Notes under the pieces: generated by a model
What the model saw: the letters and a program-made list of their open reading frames with translations, nothing else
Database searches by the model: none
What the model was told of the DNA's origin: nothing
Translations under genes and position numbers: made by a program
Shown here: piece after piece, positions 23,440-36,576 of the stretch
Layout: the number at the start of each line of letters is the position of its first letter
Numbering within the stretch: position 1 is the stretch's first letter
Source of the DNA: Hanleya hanleyi
Taxonomy: Eukaryota; Mollusca; Polyplacophora; Lepidopleurida; Hanleyidae
Reading direction: 5' to 3'
NCBI GenBank assembly: GCA_036873755.1
Contig: JAVTVY010057047.1
Location: 1-64,000, forward strand
Length of the DNA: 64,000 bases

Positions 23440-24865
23440 CTTTGGCCGGAGACCGCTAAGTAGTAGTAAAAGAGTAAATATTTGGAGTAATTGACCTCTG
23501 TGGGCCGGAGCTCGCTGAGTAGTGGTAAAAGTTGGGGCATCTAAAGGTCAATTCTAACTCTGATACTCCCCAGTACTTCAATATTAATTTACTTCCAGGG
23601 GTTACTTCCGAGTGAGCGAGCGAGCGAATGAGAGTGCGCGGTAAGGTCGTATGGGAATCATTACTGTCAGTATATGTAACCACCCTCTGAGTGGGCAAAA
23701 TATGCAAAAAGTTGTGTACGTTTTGTCAGAAGACTGACACTCTCTCGTCGCGACAATGTGCTCAGACATATTCGTCTGATGTATTGACAAGAGACACTGC
23801 CGCAAAAGTTGGAGCATTTGACCTCTGTGAGACAGATGCCGCTAAGTAGTAGTAAAAGAGCAAAAGTTGGAGTATTGACTTCAGTGGGCCAGAGACCGCT
23901 AAATACCAGTAAAATAGTAAAAGTTACTTGGAGATTATCTAAGGCCAATGCTACATTTAATACTCCCCAGTCACTACAATGTTAATGTTCTTCCGTTTGA
24001 GTAAGTGAGTGAGTGAATGACTAAATACTTTGGGGCACTGCCGTGACGTACCCAAAGATTTGAGATCAAATTCCATTTTGAGTACATCACGTTTATACCC
24101 AATCCTTCTGACAGTGTTGAGTGAGTGAGTGAGTGAGTGAGCGAGCGAGCTACGAATGAATAAGTGATTATTGAGTGATTGGTCATATAAGGCCGTATGT
24201 GAAACATTAGAGTCAGTCTGTAACCAACCTCTGAGCGGGCACCATGTCGAGTATGTGCACGTTTTGTCAGAAAAGAAAATCTCTCGTCTTGACAATATGC
24301 TCAGACATATTCGTCTGATGCATAGACAAGAGACACCACCCTAAAAATTGAAGTATTGACTAACTTTTTTTTCTCTCTGTACTACCACTTAGCAGCCTCC
24401 GGCCCACAGAGGTCACTCTCTAAAAAAACTTGAGTGAACTGTTCCACTCAAGTTTGAGTGAAATGTACCTGTTCACTCAACCTGGGGTTATTTTCACTTA
24501 ACTTGAGTTACTTTTCACTCAACTTGAGTTAAAACCACTCAAGTTTTCACTGAACTTGAGTGGGATCAATTTCCACTCTTATGCTTGAGTGAATGTCACT
24601 CAAGTTGAGTGCATTTAACTCAAGTTGAGTGAAAATCTCACTCAAGTGTTGAGTGGGATCAATTTCCACTCTTACTTGAGTGAAATTCCACTCAACTTCT
24701 TTAGAGAGCAATATTCCAAACTTTACTCATTTACTACAACTTAGCGGCCTCCGGCTCACAGAGATCAATATTCCAACTTTTACTCTTTTACTACTACTTA
24801 ACAACCGCCGGCCCACAGAGGCCAATAATCCAACTTTTAGTCTTTTACTACTACTAACGTAAAGC
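23440..24865. mobile_element. Inverted element with subterminal repeats and palindromic core
   Basis: Left side carries a roughly 60-bp unit (GACCTCTGTGGGCCGGAG, CCGCTAAGTAGTAGTAAAAG) at about 23449, 23505, 23828 and 23885. The right side carries the same unit reverse-complemented at about 24385, 24740 and 24800. An internal segment (23560-23815) is repeated at 23965-24345 (TGCTCAGACATATTCGTCTG in both). No transposase seen. Confidence 0.7.
24425..24700. repeat. ACTCAAGTTGAGT palindromic satellite
   Basis: About twenty alternating copies of ACTCAAG/CTTGAGT, many forming ACTCAAGTTGAGT palindromes. The word GTGGGATCAATTTCCACTC occurs twice. Strong cruciform potential. Confidence 0.9.
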
Positions 24866-25211
24866 AGTCGATAAAAAAACCTATAAACGTACTCTGAAGA
24901 GAAATAATTCACTCCAAGGAAACTACAGCCCTCAAATGTAGATCTAACGCTCTATGATATGATCAGTAACAAGAAAAACACAAATTACATTGAATATGTA
25001 ACACAAAATACCTCGACAATATCTGGTCAAAAAATAATCATTTACACTGGATCAGCATTCGTTATCTCGGAATTGGGACTAAAAGGGGCTTCAAGTTACC
25101 CAGCAATGTGTCTGTTTACTGACCTTGCATCACTACAGACCCAATCTTTATTTTACTACTTTGGAACAGTTCGTCCGACGGGTTGAAATATCGCCTATCG
25201 ACAGTAGATTT

Positions 25212-26980
25212 AGTATACTAAATCTATAGCCACCAAAATATTCAATTACTCTAATGCTGTCAAGTTTGACTGGAACTTATACACGTCAGGAGGCTATAGT
25301 TGTGATTGTGAATCGTCGAACTTTATCTATACACCATGCAAACACATTGTGACTGGTGACCTTGATGTGGTGAGTGATAAGGACCTAAAATTACTCCTGA
25401 TGAAAGGACCTAAATATAGAGAGCCGAGAAGAATAAATCTGAAGGTCGACCAGAAGATAGTCCTGTCTGCATTGGAACAGTACGTTATTGATTGGTCTAA
25501 GCGAGAAAAAGTTGAACCTACAGTAGTCGCTGATTGGCTGGACCTCGCCAAGAGCAAGGTCGTTGAAACAATCCGCCATATTGACAGAAGTACTCTTCCC
25601 CAAGCAAAACAAGTACTGAGAAACCTCAATTCGCAAGAAGTTCTAGCAATTCTCCAGAGTAAATCCGTCATAGTCCCAGCAGACAAAGCTCCAAATAATA
25701 TAATATTCATATGTAAATATTACTATTACCAGGTGCTGGTTAAAGAATTGAGTGTAGACATATCATCATCAAATACGTCTACTTACTCCCAAACTGCATT
25801 TACTCTGGAAGATTTATTTAACAATCACAAAACGTTTCTCAGGGAAAGAGGTATTTGTCTTCCAACCAATCATAACGACATACCTAAAGTATACTGGACT
25901 CCCAAAATGCATAAATCACCATACAAAGTTAGATACATAGCTGGTTCTAGAAGCTGCATCACCAAGCTTCTTTCAACCCTATTGACGAGGGCCCTTCAAG
26001 AGGTAAAAGCATTTTGGGAAAGGTATTGCGCCACTATTTCTAAGGACTCTGGCGTTGAATGTATGTGGATATTGAAAAACTCAAAATGTCTTACGGAAGA
26101 ACCTGATGCTAAAGATCACATACCGTACAGACATGTATCCACATGGGATTTCTCGACTCTCTATACTCTATACAATCCCTCATCAGGACCTTATTGACCG
26201 TCTAAGTTCATTAATAGTATCTGTGTTCAAGAAAACTGATCGCAGATATATTAATGTAGGAAGCCATAAAGCATTCTTTAGCTCTACTACATACAAGATA
26301 TATCATTCATGGGATGTTTCTTCGTTTGTAGAGTTGCTTGAATTTCTCATTAAAAAAAATATCTATGTGAAATTTGGCAACACAATATATCAGCAGCATA
26401 TAGGTATTCCAGTGGGTACTAATTGTGTACCCTGTTGGCTGACCAGTATCTGTTCTCGTATGAATATGATTATATGCAGGCGCTTTCAAAAACCGATCCA
26501 TCCAAAGCCCGTTCCTTCACCATAACGCTATATAGACGATCTTCTCGCTGTGGATAATCGCTATATAAATGACGCAGTGAAGGATATATATCCACCTTCA
26601 CTGGATTTGAAGGAAACTACAGATAGCCGTACAGGCACATCATATTTAGATCTATATCTCTATAAAAATGAAGCGGGCATTTCTCTCGTCGACTTTATGA
26701 CAAAAGAGATGATTTTAATTTCGACATCGTAAACTATCCCTTTCCAGTGGGACCTGCATATGGCGTATACATATCTCGCCTAGTAGCATTTGCTAGATCT
26801 TGTGTTAAATGTGACGATTTTAATCAACGTCACAAAACATTGTTGCAGAAACTTATGAAACAGGGCTACTCCAACAAGCGCCTCCACTCAAAGTTTCTCA
26901 AATTTGGCGATATATATCGCATGCTGATACCAAAATACGAGCGTAGCGTGCAAGATCTATGGCGTTATGTTTCGTAACTT
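25212..26980 (+). mobile_element. Decayed retroelement with reverse transcriptase
   Basis: Reverse-transcriptase motifs appear in order across several frames: a CDC...C...HIVTGDL N-terminal block (25297-25357), YWTPKMHKSPYKVRYIAGS (about 25890-25950), WDFSTLYT with the first catalytic Asp (about 26140), GIPVGTN (about 26404), YIDD catalytic motif (about 26529) and GPAYGVYIS (about 26748), ending at a stop at 26977. At least four frameshifts break it. I know this RT type from uncharacterised, domesticated-looking or repeat proteins of cnidarians and molluscs. A Penelope-like affinity is suspected but not shown, and no endonuclease domain was recognised. Confidence 0.8.
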
Positions 26981-26984
26981 GTAT

Positions 26985-27383
26985 CTAATTCCGCTTAACC
27001 CAGGGCTAGGGGTCGTATGAACCCATGTACTTCAAGATCCTCATGGTGTTCATATGAACAGGCTCAATCAACGCGTGACTGAGATACATCATTCTCTAGA
27101 TGACGACTTTACACACGATTATTATGGATTAAGAATACTGATCAGCGATACGGATTTTATAATTTTGGAACATCATGATGTCTTGTCGGCATCATTAAAA
27201 ACTGTTGACCGCTTCTCTCTTGCAGGAAACTAGCCTATGTTTATCTATACTATGATTGTCCTTTTGAATTTGATGCTAATACTGTTATATGGAATATGGA
27301 ATAGGTCTTTGGATTATGGACGCGGATATTCTTTAATGAACGACGGCTGAATTATGAATGACGGACTAGACGCCTGTAATTGA
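26985..27383 (+). repeat. R repeat copy 1, directly downstream of the reverse transcriptase
   Basis: Starts ATTCCGCTTAACCCAGGGCT. It contains the palindrome TGTTCATATGAACA, a GACTGAGATACATCAT word and GTTGACCGCTTCTCTCTTG, and ends near GGCTGAATTATGAATGACGG. Its position eight bases after the RT stop makes it the likely 3' tail or terminal repeat of that element. Confidence 0.8.
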
Positions 27384-27823
27384 TATGCCGAAAAAGATAG
27401 GTGCATTGGAACAGCCATATCTTTGTTAGTAATGGTCCAAGTTTTATTTGATATTACTCAGCAATGATAGCAGTGTTAATCCGCTATTAACATTGATCCT
27501 TGGACAATGCTGTCAGTGGCGGCGACAGGTGCACAGCACGTGGGCCATCGCGTTCTTATGATCTCTCCTCTAAGTTTATAACATGGAGTGAGGTTTTTTC
27601 ACCTATTGATAAGGTACCATTGATAACTGGTGTAATATGATAATATGGATCAATATTCCTACTATTTCAAAAAAAACGAACAATTGGCTTACATTTATGA
27701 TAATTTGGGGAACTTCAGGTCGAAAATATCCCAAATATCATCGAGTAAAAATATATTCTGGGTTACAGAGATAGCGAAGCGCCCGAATTGAAGAACCGGA
27801 GCTCAAGCGGCCAGTCACGTGTC

Positions 27824-29029
27824 AGTAGTATGTAAAGGACAGATTAACGCCTATTGAGCTTTGACCTCTGAGTGCACTCTATCCCATGATGCATCACTTC
27901 CGTAATGACGTCATGTGTGAAGTCACTTCCGGTGTGACTCGATCGGGCGTGACCTTGGAGCGGGACCTCTTCAACATCCGGGCTCTTCAACACCCACTGG
28001 GTTTTCCCCGGCTCGACCGCACGCATGCGCGGGTTATCCGGCCGCACGCAAGAACACCTGGTCTGGCGCCTACGTGTCTGTGTGAGTGAGCTCACGTGCC
28101 GAACACCTGTCGACCAATTCTTCGCTGACGTCACGGTTTGGCACCGTGCCAGTTTCCCGTTGGGTTTTCAAAATTGAAACGAATGAACATCAAATCGAGG
28201 CGCAACCTCAAACGACCTTGCCAGATCAGGTCAGATTTCCCGTCAATTTTCTCCTTCCGTTTGGCTAAATTACACCCTTTCTCTCCCCATTTTTACCGTC
28301 AAACGAAAGCTTGTGAAAATGTAGGAGGCGGTTTCTCGCTGTATGCCATTTAACATGGGCAAATAGATGGCAATATTGTCGGGGCCATCCTCTATACATG
28401 GATGCGTCAGCAAGGCAGATAAAGGTTATATATTGTCCCGGAGAGGGGCGGACATTGCCGATCCCAGAGGGGAAAAACCCGGATGTTGAAGAGTACCCGG
28501 ATGTTCACGAATGTTCCACGGTCCCCGAATGTAACAACCCGGATGTAAGATGAGTACCCGGATGTTGAAGAGGTCCCGGATGTTGAAAAGGCCCCGGATG
28601 TTGAAGGTCAGTACAAATCATACACGCATAGTATGAAGGATCGACCAAGAAGATTGCCGGAGAATTTCCCCCGGCTCCCCGCGTATTTGAAGTCTCGGGA
28701 CTACTTTCTTCTGTCCGCGGAAGCTTCTCCCCACGACCGCATCACCGCCAGACCGCATCACCGCGGAAGAATACATGCCACGTGACCTGCACACTTCCGT
28801 TTTTTCACCCGCGCATGCGTGCGGCCGGATAACCCGCGCATGCGTGCGACCGGATAACCCAGTGGGAAACCTCGGATGTTGAAGAGGTCCCGCTCCAAGG
28901 TCACACCCGATCGAGTCACACCGGAAGTAACGTCACACATGACGTCATTATTGAAGTGATGCATCATGGGATAGAGTGCACTCAGAGCTCAAAGGTCAAT
29001 AGGCGTCAATCCGTCCTTTACATACTACT
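27824..29029. mobile_element. 1206-bp transposon with ~220-bp terminal inverted repeats and 6-bp target duplication
   Basis: Left end AGTAGTATGTAAAGGACAGA, right end GTCCTTTACATACTACT. The ends are inverted over about 220 bp with GATCGGGCGTGACC-type words on both sides. CGTGTC flanks both sides (27818-27823 and 29030-29035). The interior holds a CCCGGATGTTGAAGAG minisatellite (28488-28610). Non-autonomous; the superfamily is undetermined. Confidence 0.85.
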
Positions 29030-29124
29030 CGTGTCGTTGCACCGCCCGCTGCCATCATGGTCCAAGGGTTAACCTGAATTGAAGTACGAATGTCCCATTG
29101 TCAACAAGGTTTGCATATATATAA

Positions 29125-31005
29125 TCCAAGCATCTGACGTCATTTGGGGGTTTCCAAATGTTAACAAAAAAATTACTCCTTTCCGAAAAATTATATGTAT
29201 TTGAATGATACAAATTCTCTATTGCTCATTATTAATAACGGTTTCACTAATTACCAAATGTTTCACTTGTGGGCCGTATCCAAATGCGAAATGAATAAAA
29301 AAAATCAGTTCCAAACATGGTGGTGTGTGTAAACGTCACATCTTTGTTATGAATGGCTTGGCTCAATCTGTCCAAATATTATTATATCTTGCTCAGCAAT
29401 TGTATCATTCATTACCAAATATTTGTTGTGTATAGCTCAAATGTATGATGTCACTTGGGAGCCAGATGTCAACTGGAAAATAATACGCTATTCGCGATTA
29501 ATGGGTATATTAAAAATAGCGACCTTGAGTGATCATCAGAAATATTTTGTTCTCGCGATTTTCGTCAATATTGGGACATTATTTTTCCTGTTTGATGTAT
29601 TCAAACGCTTTCAAATCTCAAATCATCATATTAGACATATACCAAGTGTATTGGTATAATTCTCAACTCTAAGGATGGTTGTTAAATCAAAATGTCATGT
29701 ATTTTATATGTCAGTGAGTAGTTTTATCATCACAGTTGACCTTTACCAGATCATAGCTTATCATACCAGATCATAGCTTATCATCACAGGTTAACTTTGA
29801 GCGAATTTGTATGATTAAGCATGTAAAGGATTCAGGATCAATTCAAAATGGAGGCCATGCGGGATCTTGGGAATTTTATGGTTTTCATCTAATTGGGGTA
29901 GTTTTAAACCTCGATTTTTTATATTTAGCAAAAATTGAGCGTCAACAAATAAATGCATTGTTTCGGGCTCGATTTTAGCTTGTTTGTAAAATATCCTAGC
30001 GAAGCATCTTCTGATTGGTGAACAGGAGTTTTAAAGTTTAGAAACACGCTAAAATTGAGCCTGAAAGGATATGCAGTTATTTGTTGAAGCTCAGTTTTTC
30101 CTATGTGTAAAATTAGGTTTAAAACTACCCATGATTAGATGAATAACATAACATTCATGAGGATCCGCGGCCGCTATTTTGGATTTGTCCAAGCTCTTTT
30201 GCATGTTTAACCAAACAAATATGCTCAAAATGATATGGTAAGCTTTGGTCCGGTAAAGGTCAACTGTGAATAGTATCTACTTTTAGCTGATAATAAAACT
30301 GACTTGATATAAAAAGCATAACGTTTTGACAATGTCCGCCATTTTGAATTTAACAATCATCTTTAGAGCTGAGAATTATCCCAATACACATAGAATAGGT
30401 GTAATATGATGAATTATGATTCGGAAACGTTTGTACACTTAAAACAAACAAAAATAACCCCAATTATGACGACAATCGCGAGAAAAGACTATTTATGATT
30501 ATCCTCAATGTCGCTATTTTGAATGTACCCACGATTCTTAACGTAGAAGGTCATGATATAATAAGAATAACTTTTTGACTTGTTTTTTTGTGGGATACAT
30601 AGATTTTATTAATAATTCTTGTCCGCCAGTGACTTCATACATTTGAGCTACAAAACAAACATTGGTAATAAATGACACTTTCGATATTGCTGAGCAAGAT
30701 ATAATTATATTCAGATAGATTGGGCCATTAAAAAAAATAAGATTTGGCTCTTTCATTTACACATACTACATTTTTGGAACGGAGTATTTTTATTCATTTG
30801 GCATTTGGATACGGTCCCCATTTGGGATACCAAGTCAAAATTTGGTAATTAATGAAACCGTTATTAATGCCGGGCAATGATAAAGTTGAGAGAAATTGGA
30901 TCATTAATAAGAAAGATATAACACATACCCCCGCCTCCGTCGGAAAGGAGTATTTTTTTAATTGGCATTTGGAAACGGTCCGCAAAAGACCTCATACTTC
31001 CTTAA
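29125..31005. mobile_element. ~1.9-kb foldback palindrome
   Basis: Left arm about 29125-29995 and right arm about 30035-31005 are inverted copies (roughly 75-80% by eye) with almost no spacer. Paired words include TAGCTCAAATGTATGA (29434 against 30644), ATAATTCTCA.CTCTAA.GAT.GTTGTTAAAT-type text near 29655 against 30360, GGTAGTTTTAAACCT (29898 against 30119), and CAACAAATAA (29944 against 30085). ORFs inside are not convincing. Confidence 0.85.
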
Positions 31006-33990
31006 AAAAAATTTTTGATCAGTTTGCTCTAAAGTACTAAAGAGATATAGATTGGGTCTAGTGGGAGTAGTATAAAACTCTAGGTCTAGATATTCAAAGC
31101 GTATACATTCCGACGGTTGGTCTACTTAGGAAGTAATAAACGGATGGCGCTTGGAAAGGTAGGCTTTAATTCCTTTTTCGTGAAGCTTTTGAATCATCCA
31201 TGTTGACTGATTGTTTGTCAAACTTTACACTTTTCCTATGTCATAGAGATCAGGGTTATGGTAGAAAAATAAAAACTGTATTAATTCGAGTTTTGTTTGG
31301 CTTGACATAATGAGAATGAATTTATTTGAGTCAAACATGAAAAAAGTATAAATATAAAACAAAAAATCAATTTGAACAAAATGTTATATTTATTAATTTT
31401 CCTAATTTATTGAAAATACACGTTGGCATCCAACTGGGTAGGCAACTGTGTTGGAAAACCCCATGCATACCCACCCCCGGTTACGTCACTGCTTTCGTCA
31501 CGGGGGTGCGACTAGGCAAGTCATTCCGATCCTATATCATGGGAGGCTATCGGAAGTTCATTTAATTGAATGGACTGAGATAGTGTAACTCTACTCCAGC
31601 TGGTCTTTCCTATCGGTTTCGAGCCATCATTCGAGCGTCCACCCAGAGGCACTAATGACATTTGATCATCTTCCGTGTTTGTTTGTTTTTTTTGTCATTC
31701 ACGTTTGATCGCCCACAGGTTATAATAAGTTGACCAATGTGTTTTTCATAAATTGACGCAAGTTGATGCGTAAGACATCGTCAGAAAGGTGCTTGCCAAT
31801 AACAACAGATATGATAGTCATAGCGACTGATCTCTTGCTCGGAGCTACACCATGATTTTCAAGACATCTCTCGACCCAATGCTGTCACTTATTGTTGGCC
31901 TGCGTCGCGATGCTACGGAAGACGGATAAAGCCATATTTGTGTTATCCTTTAGGCTGGGAGGCTGGAATTTTCCAGTCTGTATATCTTCAAAACAAGGTC
32001 TATGAGAAAATCCAAAAATACTGCCGCCCTGATGTCGTTACATTGTCGTCATAGCCTACTTTGAAAAGATGTTTTATTTTTTAACGATATTTCATTTTCT
32101 TATTAGAGCAATTTACTCTGCAGAAGCTGTATAGTACAGTAAAATAGGTTGGGCAGTTTTACGCAAAACAAAGCCGCATCTGGACCCATCCACCAGGGCC
32201 ACAAGACGTTTCGATCCATTTCAGTGTCAATTTGACGCGCAACCAGTTTTCAATATTCTTCTATTACCTTTGGTCTTATTTAGTCTGGTCTCTTTTGTTG
32301 CTACTAAAAAAACCTGCCAACTTACAGTTCATGAATCCCGCCAAATGTACATTCTGGAGGCAATGAATTGCGAAAAACTGCTAACGACAATCTACATGTT
32401 TTGTGGAAGATCTCGGTCAAGTCAATCAACAGGGGCATGCATGTTCGGGTCACTTCAAACGATCCGTGCCTCCTTAACATAAGGGATGGCACTGTTCATG
32501 AATGTAAGGGCCACCTCGCAGTATTCCTGAATGAAGTCCAGGCCTATCACACACGATGCTCTGCACATGAGTGAGGGTGGGGGAGGGACACCCCAATATG
32601 ATAAACTAAGAAGCTACCAAATTTCGTCACTCAATTGATCATCCAATGTCAATGAAAATGAACATTACGACATTGACGCAAGTCATATCATGCGAAACGC
32701 GATGTTGCGCGATGCGGTCCTGTTGTATGGCGATAGCGAGTATTGCACTACTCATTGTGATGATAAATCAGCAATCAATATAACAGAAACACTTCACGAC
32801 GTCCCATCGCATACCAGAGTACCGGTATCGTAAAATCACCTTGCGATGTGGCCTTATCTGGCTTCCATACTATTCAACGAACTGATGCGTATCCTCTATA
32901 GTTGTGGTATAAAATTATCAGTTCATTAAAACGTTTGGTGATTACGACATTTGACATTGCGCATATTAGGCTGATATATTCAAATATCGGCTTTTATTCA
33001 ACATTTGCAGACTGCAAATCAATTCCACCACACGAAACCCTCGCATGAGGATTGAATTCGCTCAAGGCTGGAAACTGATGTATTTCGTCTTCAAAGGTAT
33101 AATAACTTCTGGTCCATTTCTTCCTTAAGGTAAGCAAAAAGTACGGCCTAGTAGGGGAGACAAAACCAGCCTGCTTGGGAGAGTCGTTGAGCCTGACAGG
33201 GCACCATCACAACACACAAACATCCCCTAACAAAGGACAAACGTCAAGAGACTTGTCAAGCGAAAGATAGATAGAAAGCTTTCAGCTTAATGCTGGCCGG
33301 CTTAAGTGTGGGAACGTTTTGCCGATGTGAAGTCTGTTACCAGCCGAACATAAAGGCACGTTGTCGCATTGGCAGCTCCTGCATTAGTGCACCCAACTAG
33401 AAAGAGTCTCAACGGAGCAAATCAGAAAGATGTAGATACACGGGGAATGTTGAAAGCACTTCGTGAGTTGTCATCCTCATCAACCTCGACTCGGTGTACA
33501 TCCACTCAAGGAGAAACAAACGAGAGAGACTGAATTAGAAGGGCAATTTGTTCCTTTTTCCGTGTACTTACCTTTTTTATCCTTCAGGTGAAGGAGAAAA
33601 AAAAACAGATGAAAAGGTCTAGACACACAATATAGATAATATAGACATACAATATAGAGGATATAGACATACAATATAGACAATATATATATATATATAT
33701 ACAATACAGGTAGTATATAGATATAGAACATATACACTTCAAATAGAATAGACACTTGCACTAAGACATTTCAAGTTACTCGAAAATACCTAGCCCGGAT
33801 CCTTTGTCCTTTGCCGCTGTTGGTATGATGGTCACGTAATGGACTGCTGCCTGTCTGGATATTGGGGCAAACTTCGCTGCCGACAATAAGGGAAATTGGA
33901 GAAGCAATGCCATTTCGAATTATGCCAAGCACTATTCGTTCTTCCTATTTTCATTTCACAAATTCGAAGAGCGCTATGCTCATCACCAAC
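31006..33990. other. Intergenic; no gene recognised
   Basis: AT-rich with an (AT)n tract at about 33684-33702 and a short repeat ATATAGACATACAATATAGA (33625-33685). 31330-31440 resembles 4556-4690. ORFs are short and carry no recognisable domain. Confidence 0.5.
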
Positions 33991-34009
33991 TTACTTTGTT
34001 TAGTACGGG

Positions 34010-34970
34010 TGTGACCGAGGCCTGTTAACTACGTTCATAATATATCCATGGTATCTACATGAGCTGACACTATGTGACAGGGATCAGTGAACACGGTGTA
34101 TTATTTATCCATGAGATTCACATAAACAGATACAATGTGGCTGAGGCCAGTCAACACAGTTCCAACTTTTCCATCGTATTCACATGAGGAGTCACTGTGT
34201 GACCGGGTCAGTGAACATAGTTTATTCTTAGTAAATGTCATACATATGAACAGTTACAAAAATGTCTGAGGCCAGTCAACAAAGTTCCAACTTTGTCCAT
34301 GGTATTTACATGAGCATACACTGTGTGACCGAGGCAGTGAACACAGTTCATTCCTTCATACATATGAACAGTTACAACGTGGTTGAGACTATAGTTAACA
34401 CAGTTCATATTTTGTTGATGCAGTCACTACCTGGCTTTGTCCATGATATCTACATGAACATGCACTCTGTGACACGGGACAGTGAATGTAGTTCTACATA
34501 ATATGAATAGTTATATGTAGCTGAGGCCCGTTAACACAGTTTATATTTGTTGATGGTATCTACATGAGCAGGCACTGTGTAGCTGGGACCCGTGAATACC
34601 GTTTATTCTTGGTGCATGGCGTAAATATAAACATTCGATATCATGAGAAAAGTGTCAACGTGAATGCGGCCAGTTAACACGGTCCATGTTATCTTCATGA
34701 ACTTCAAACTGTGACAAGGGCCAGTGAGCACATTTTATTCTCCATGTTTAATATGAACAGATACTATATGGCCGAGGCCAGTAACACAGGTTATACTTTG
34801 ACCAGTCACTGTGCAGCTGAGACCAGCGAGTATCGTTTATTCTTTGTACGTGGCATACATATAAACAGTACAATGTGACCGTGACCAGTTAACACATTTC
34901 ATAACTTTGTCTATTGTATCTACATGAACAGTCATTATGTAGCTAAGGTCAGCGAACACAGTTTATTCTT
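34010..34970. repeat. ~120-bp dimeric tandem array, part 1
   Basis: Repeats of two ~60-bp halves. One half carries CTGAGGCCAGT(C/T)AACACAG and CATGAGCAGTCACTGTG, the other GTGAACACAGTTTATTC and CATACATATGAACAGTTACA. About eight degenerate units. The array resumes at 36577-36850 beyond a LINE insertion. Confidence 0.85.
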
Positions 34971-36110
34971 TTTTTTTATTCATTTATTTATTTAATATAT
35001 ATATATTATATATTTAGACAGGGTAGCCCAAATCAGCCTAAATGGCTGCTTTCCAGTGGGGCCCTGTTACATACACCCGTCATACAATTTTGACATAAAC
35101 ATTAAAAACTTTACATAACATATTAAAACAACTTCAACTGCACTAAATGAAGTAATTGAATTAATTAATTAAATAAGGTAATGCAATGTAAAGTAATTAA
35201 AATGTTCATATACACTAAGAGGTTATATGAAAAAGATAGTAAACTTCCAATCTAGGTAAACCAAGATGATAAATCAGGGGAATACCATCTAGACGTAACG
35301 CTATGAAAATAATATTCCGTGATATTATATCTGAGTTAACTGAGATTGCTAAACTTCTGAATAAAATGGGAATTACAAGAAAACATGCTGTCTGATGTTT
35401 CCCTTAAAAGCGTTAAGAGATGGACTATTGCGAAGGTTCTCAGATAAAATATTCCAAGCAACGTTTCGTTAAAGTAGTAGCCCTATCATAATATAAAAGA
35501 TTAGCCACAGATTGTCTCCGTCTTTCGTTGGTGAATATCAGATACATATACAATATAGTTTCGAAGATGAATTGGTATATCACAGTGGAGAATTTAAAAA
35601 AAGTACATTTGTGCATTTTAAAGCGCTGTTCACACGTCATCCAGGACAGGTCAGAAAGTATATCAACTGTTGACCGTCCTCCAACTTTACACATTAAAAT
35701 AACTCTAGCTGGTCTGTTTTGGAGTCTTTGCATCCTTGTTTAATGTTTTTGAAAGAAGTTAGACCATATATAGTATCAGCATAATAAATAATTGGTGAAA
35801 TCATATAGTTGTACAATAATTTAGCAACAACTTGTGTGATAAAAGGTTTCAGTCGACTTAAAACAGCTATTCTACCTGAAAATTTTCATTGCACATATTG
35901 TTAATGTGACATCCCATTTACGTTTGCTGTCAAACCACAGACCTAGATATTTAACTTCAAAGACTGTTCAATAATAGAACCTGCTATATAGATAGATTAA
36001 AATTTCCGGAAGACAGCGATCTTTGTTGAGACCCTTAAAGTATACATTTAATCTTTTTAACGTTTATCGTCAATCTGTTATACATTACAACACATATAAG
36101 GGAAGTGGGA
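34970..36110 (-). mobile_element. 5'-truncated LINE fragment (non-LTR retrotransposon)
   Basis: Minus-strand reading shows the end of a LINE reverse transcriptase: EVKYLGLWFDSKRKWDV (frame broken), VLSRLKPFITQVVAKLLY, YADTIYG, LQRLQNRPARVIL and SDLSWMTCEQRFKMHK. It ends with a 3' tail containing GGGCCCCACTGGAAA, GGCTGATTTGGGCTACCCTG and an AATAAATAAAT tract. Inserted in the tandem array. Confidence 0.8.
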
Positions 36111-36192
36111 AGAAGTGCCGACATACTGACAGAGTCACATGACTTCACAGTATAGTCTTCCAGTTAACCTATTCTAAAGTACATACCAAGAA

Positions 36193-36312
36193 TCTAACGA
36201 TTCGTGATGTGTTGTATCTCAGGTACGCTTTTATTGTACCTGTTCATGTGGCAACTTGGATGATATGACCACACGGCTCCTAGCACCGGCATAAGCGGTA
36301 TTAGATACAAAT
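36193..36312 (-). repeat. R repeat, partial copy
   Basis: Minus-strand GCCGGTGCTAGGAGCCGTGT, CATGAACAGGTACAATAAAA, CTGAGATACAACA match the 5' part of the R repeat. Confidence 0.65.
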
Positions 36313-36576
36313 CTAGAGAGCTATGATGAAAATGCTCTGACAACTCGTATATTGGTAATTGGTGAGCTGATTCTCTGTGACAACTCGTATCGTCGTCAGA
36401 TGAAAATGACGGCATTTAACACAGAAGACTAGTCTGTAAGGCCCGATGTCGACCCAGCATCAACTTCCCACAAATGCCAACATATATCAAAGACCAAAAG
36501 GTCTGTATAGGGGGCGGGCCTCGGGGACGAAACGTCCACCACAGAATCTCGCCATATACAGGTAAAAATTACAGCA

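Noticed and set aside
23331..24295. Several 70-110-residue minus-strand ORFs
   Set aside because: They are translations of repeated units in the 23440-24865 element and overlap each other in different frames.
33480..33761. 93-residue Tyr/Ile-rich minus-strand ORF
   Set aside because: Its sequence is the translation of an AT-rich short tandem repeat.
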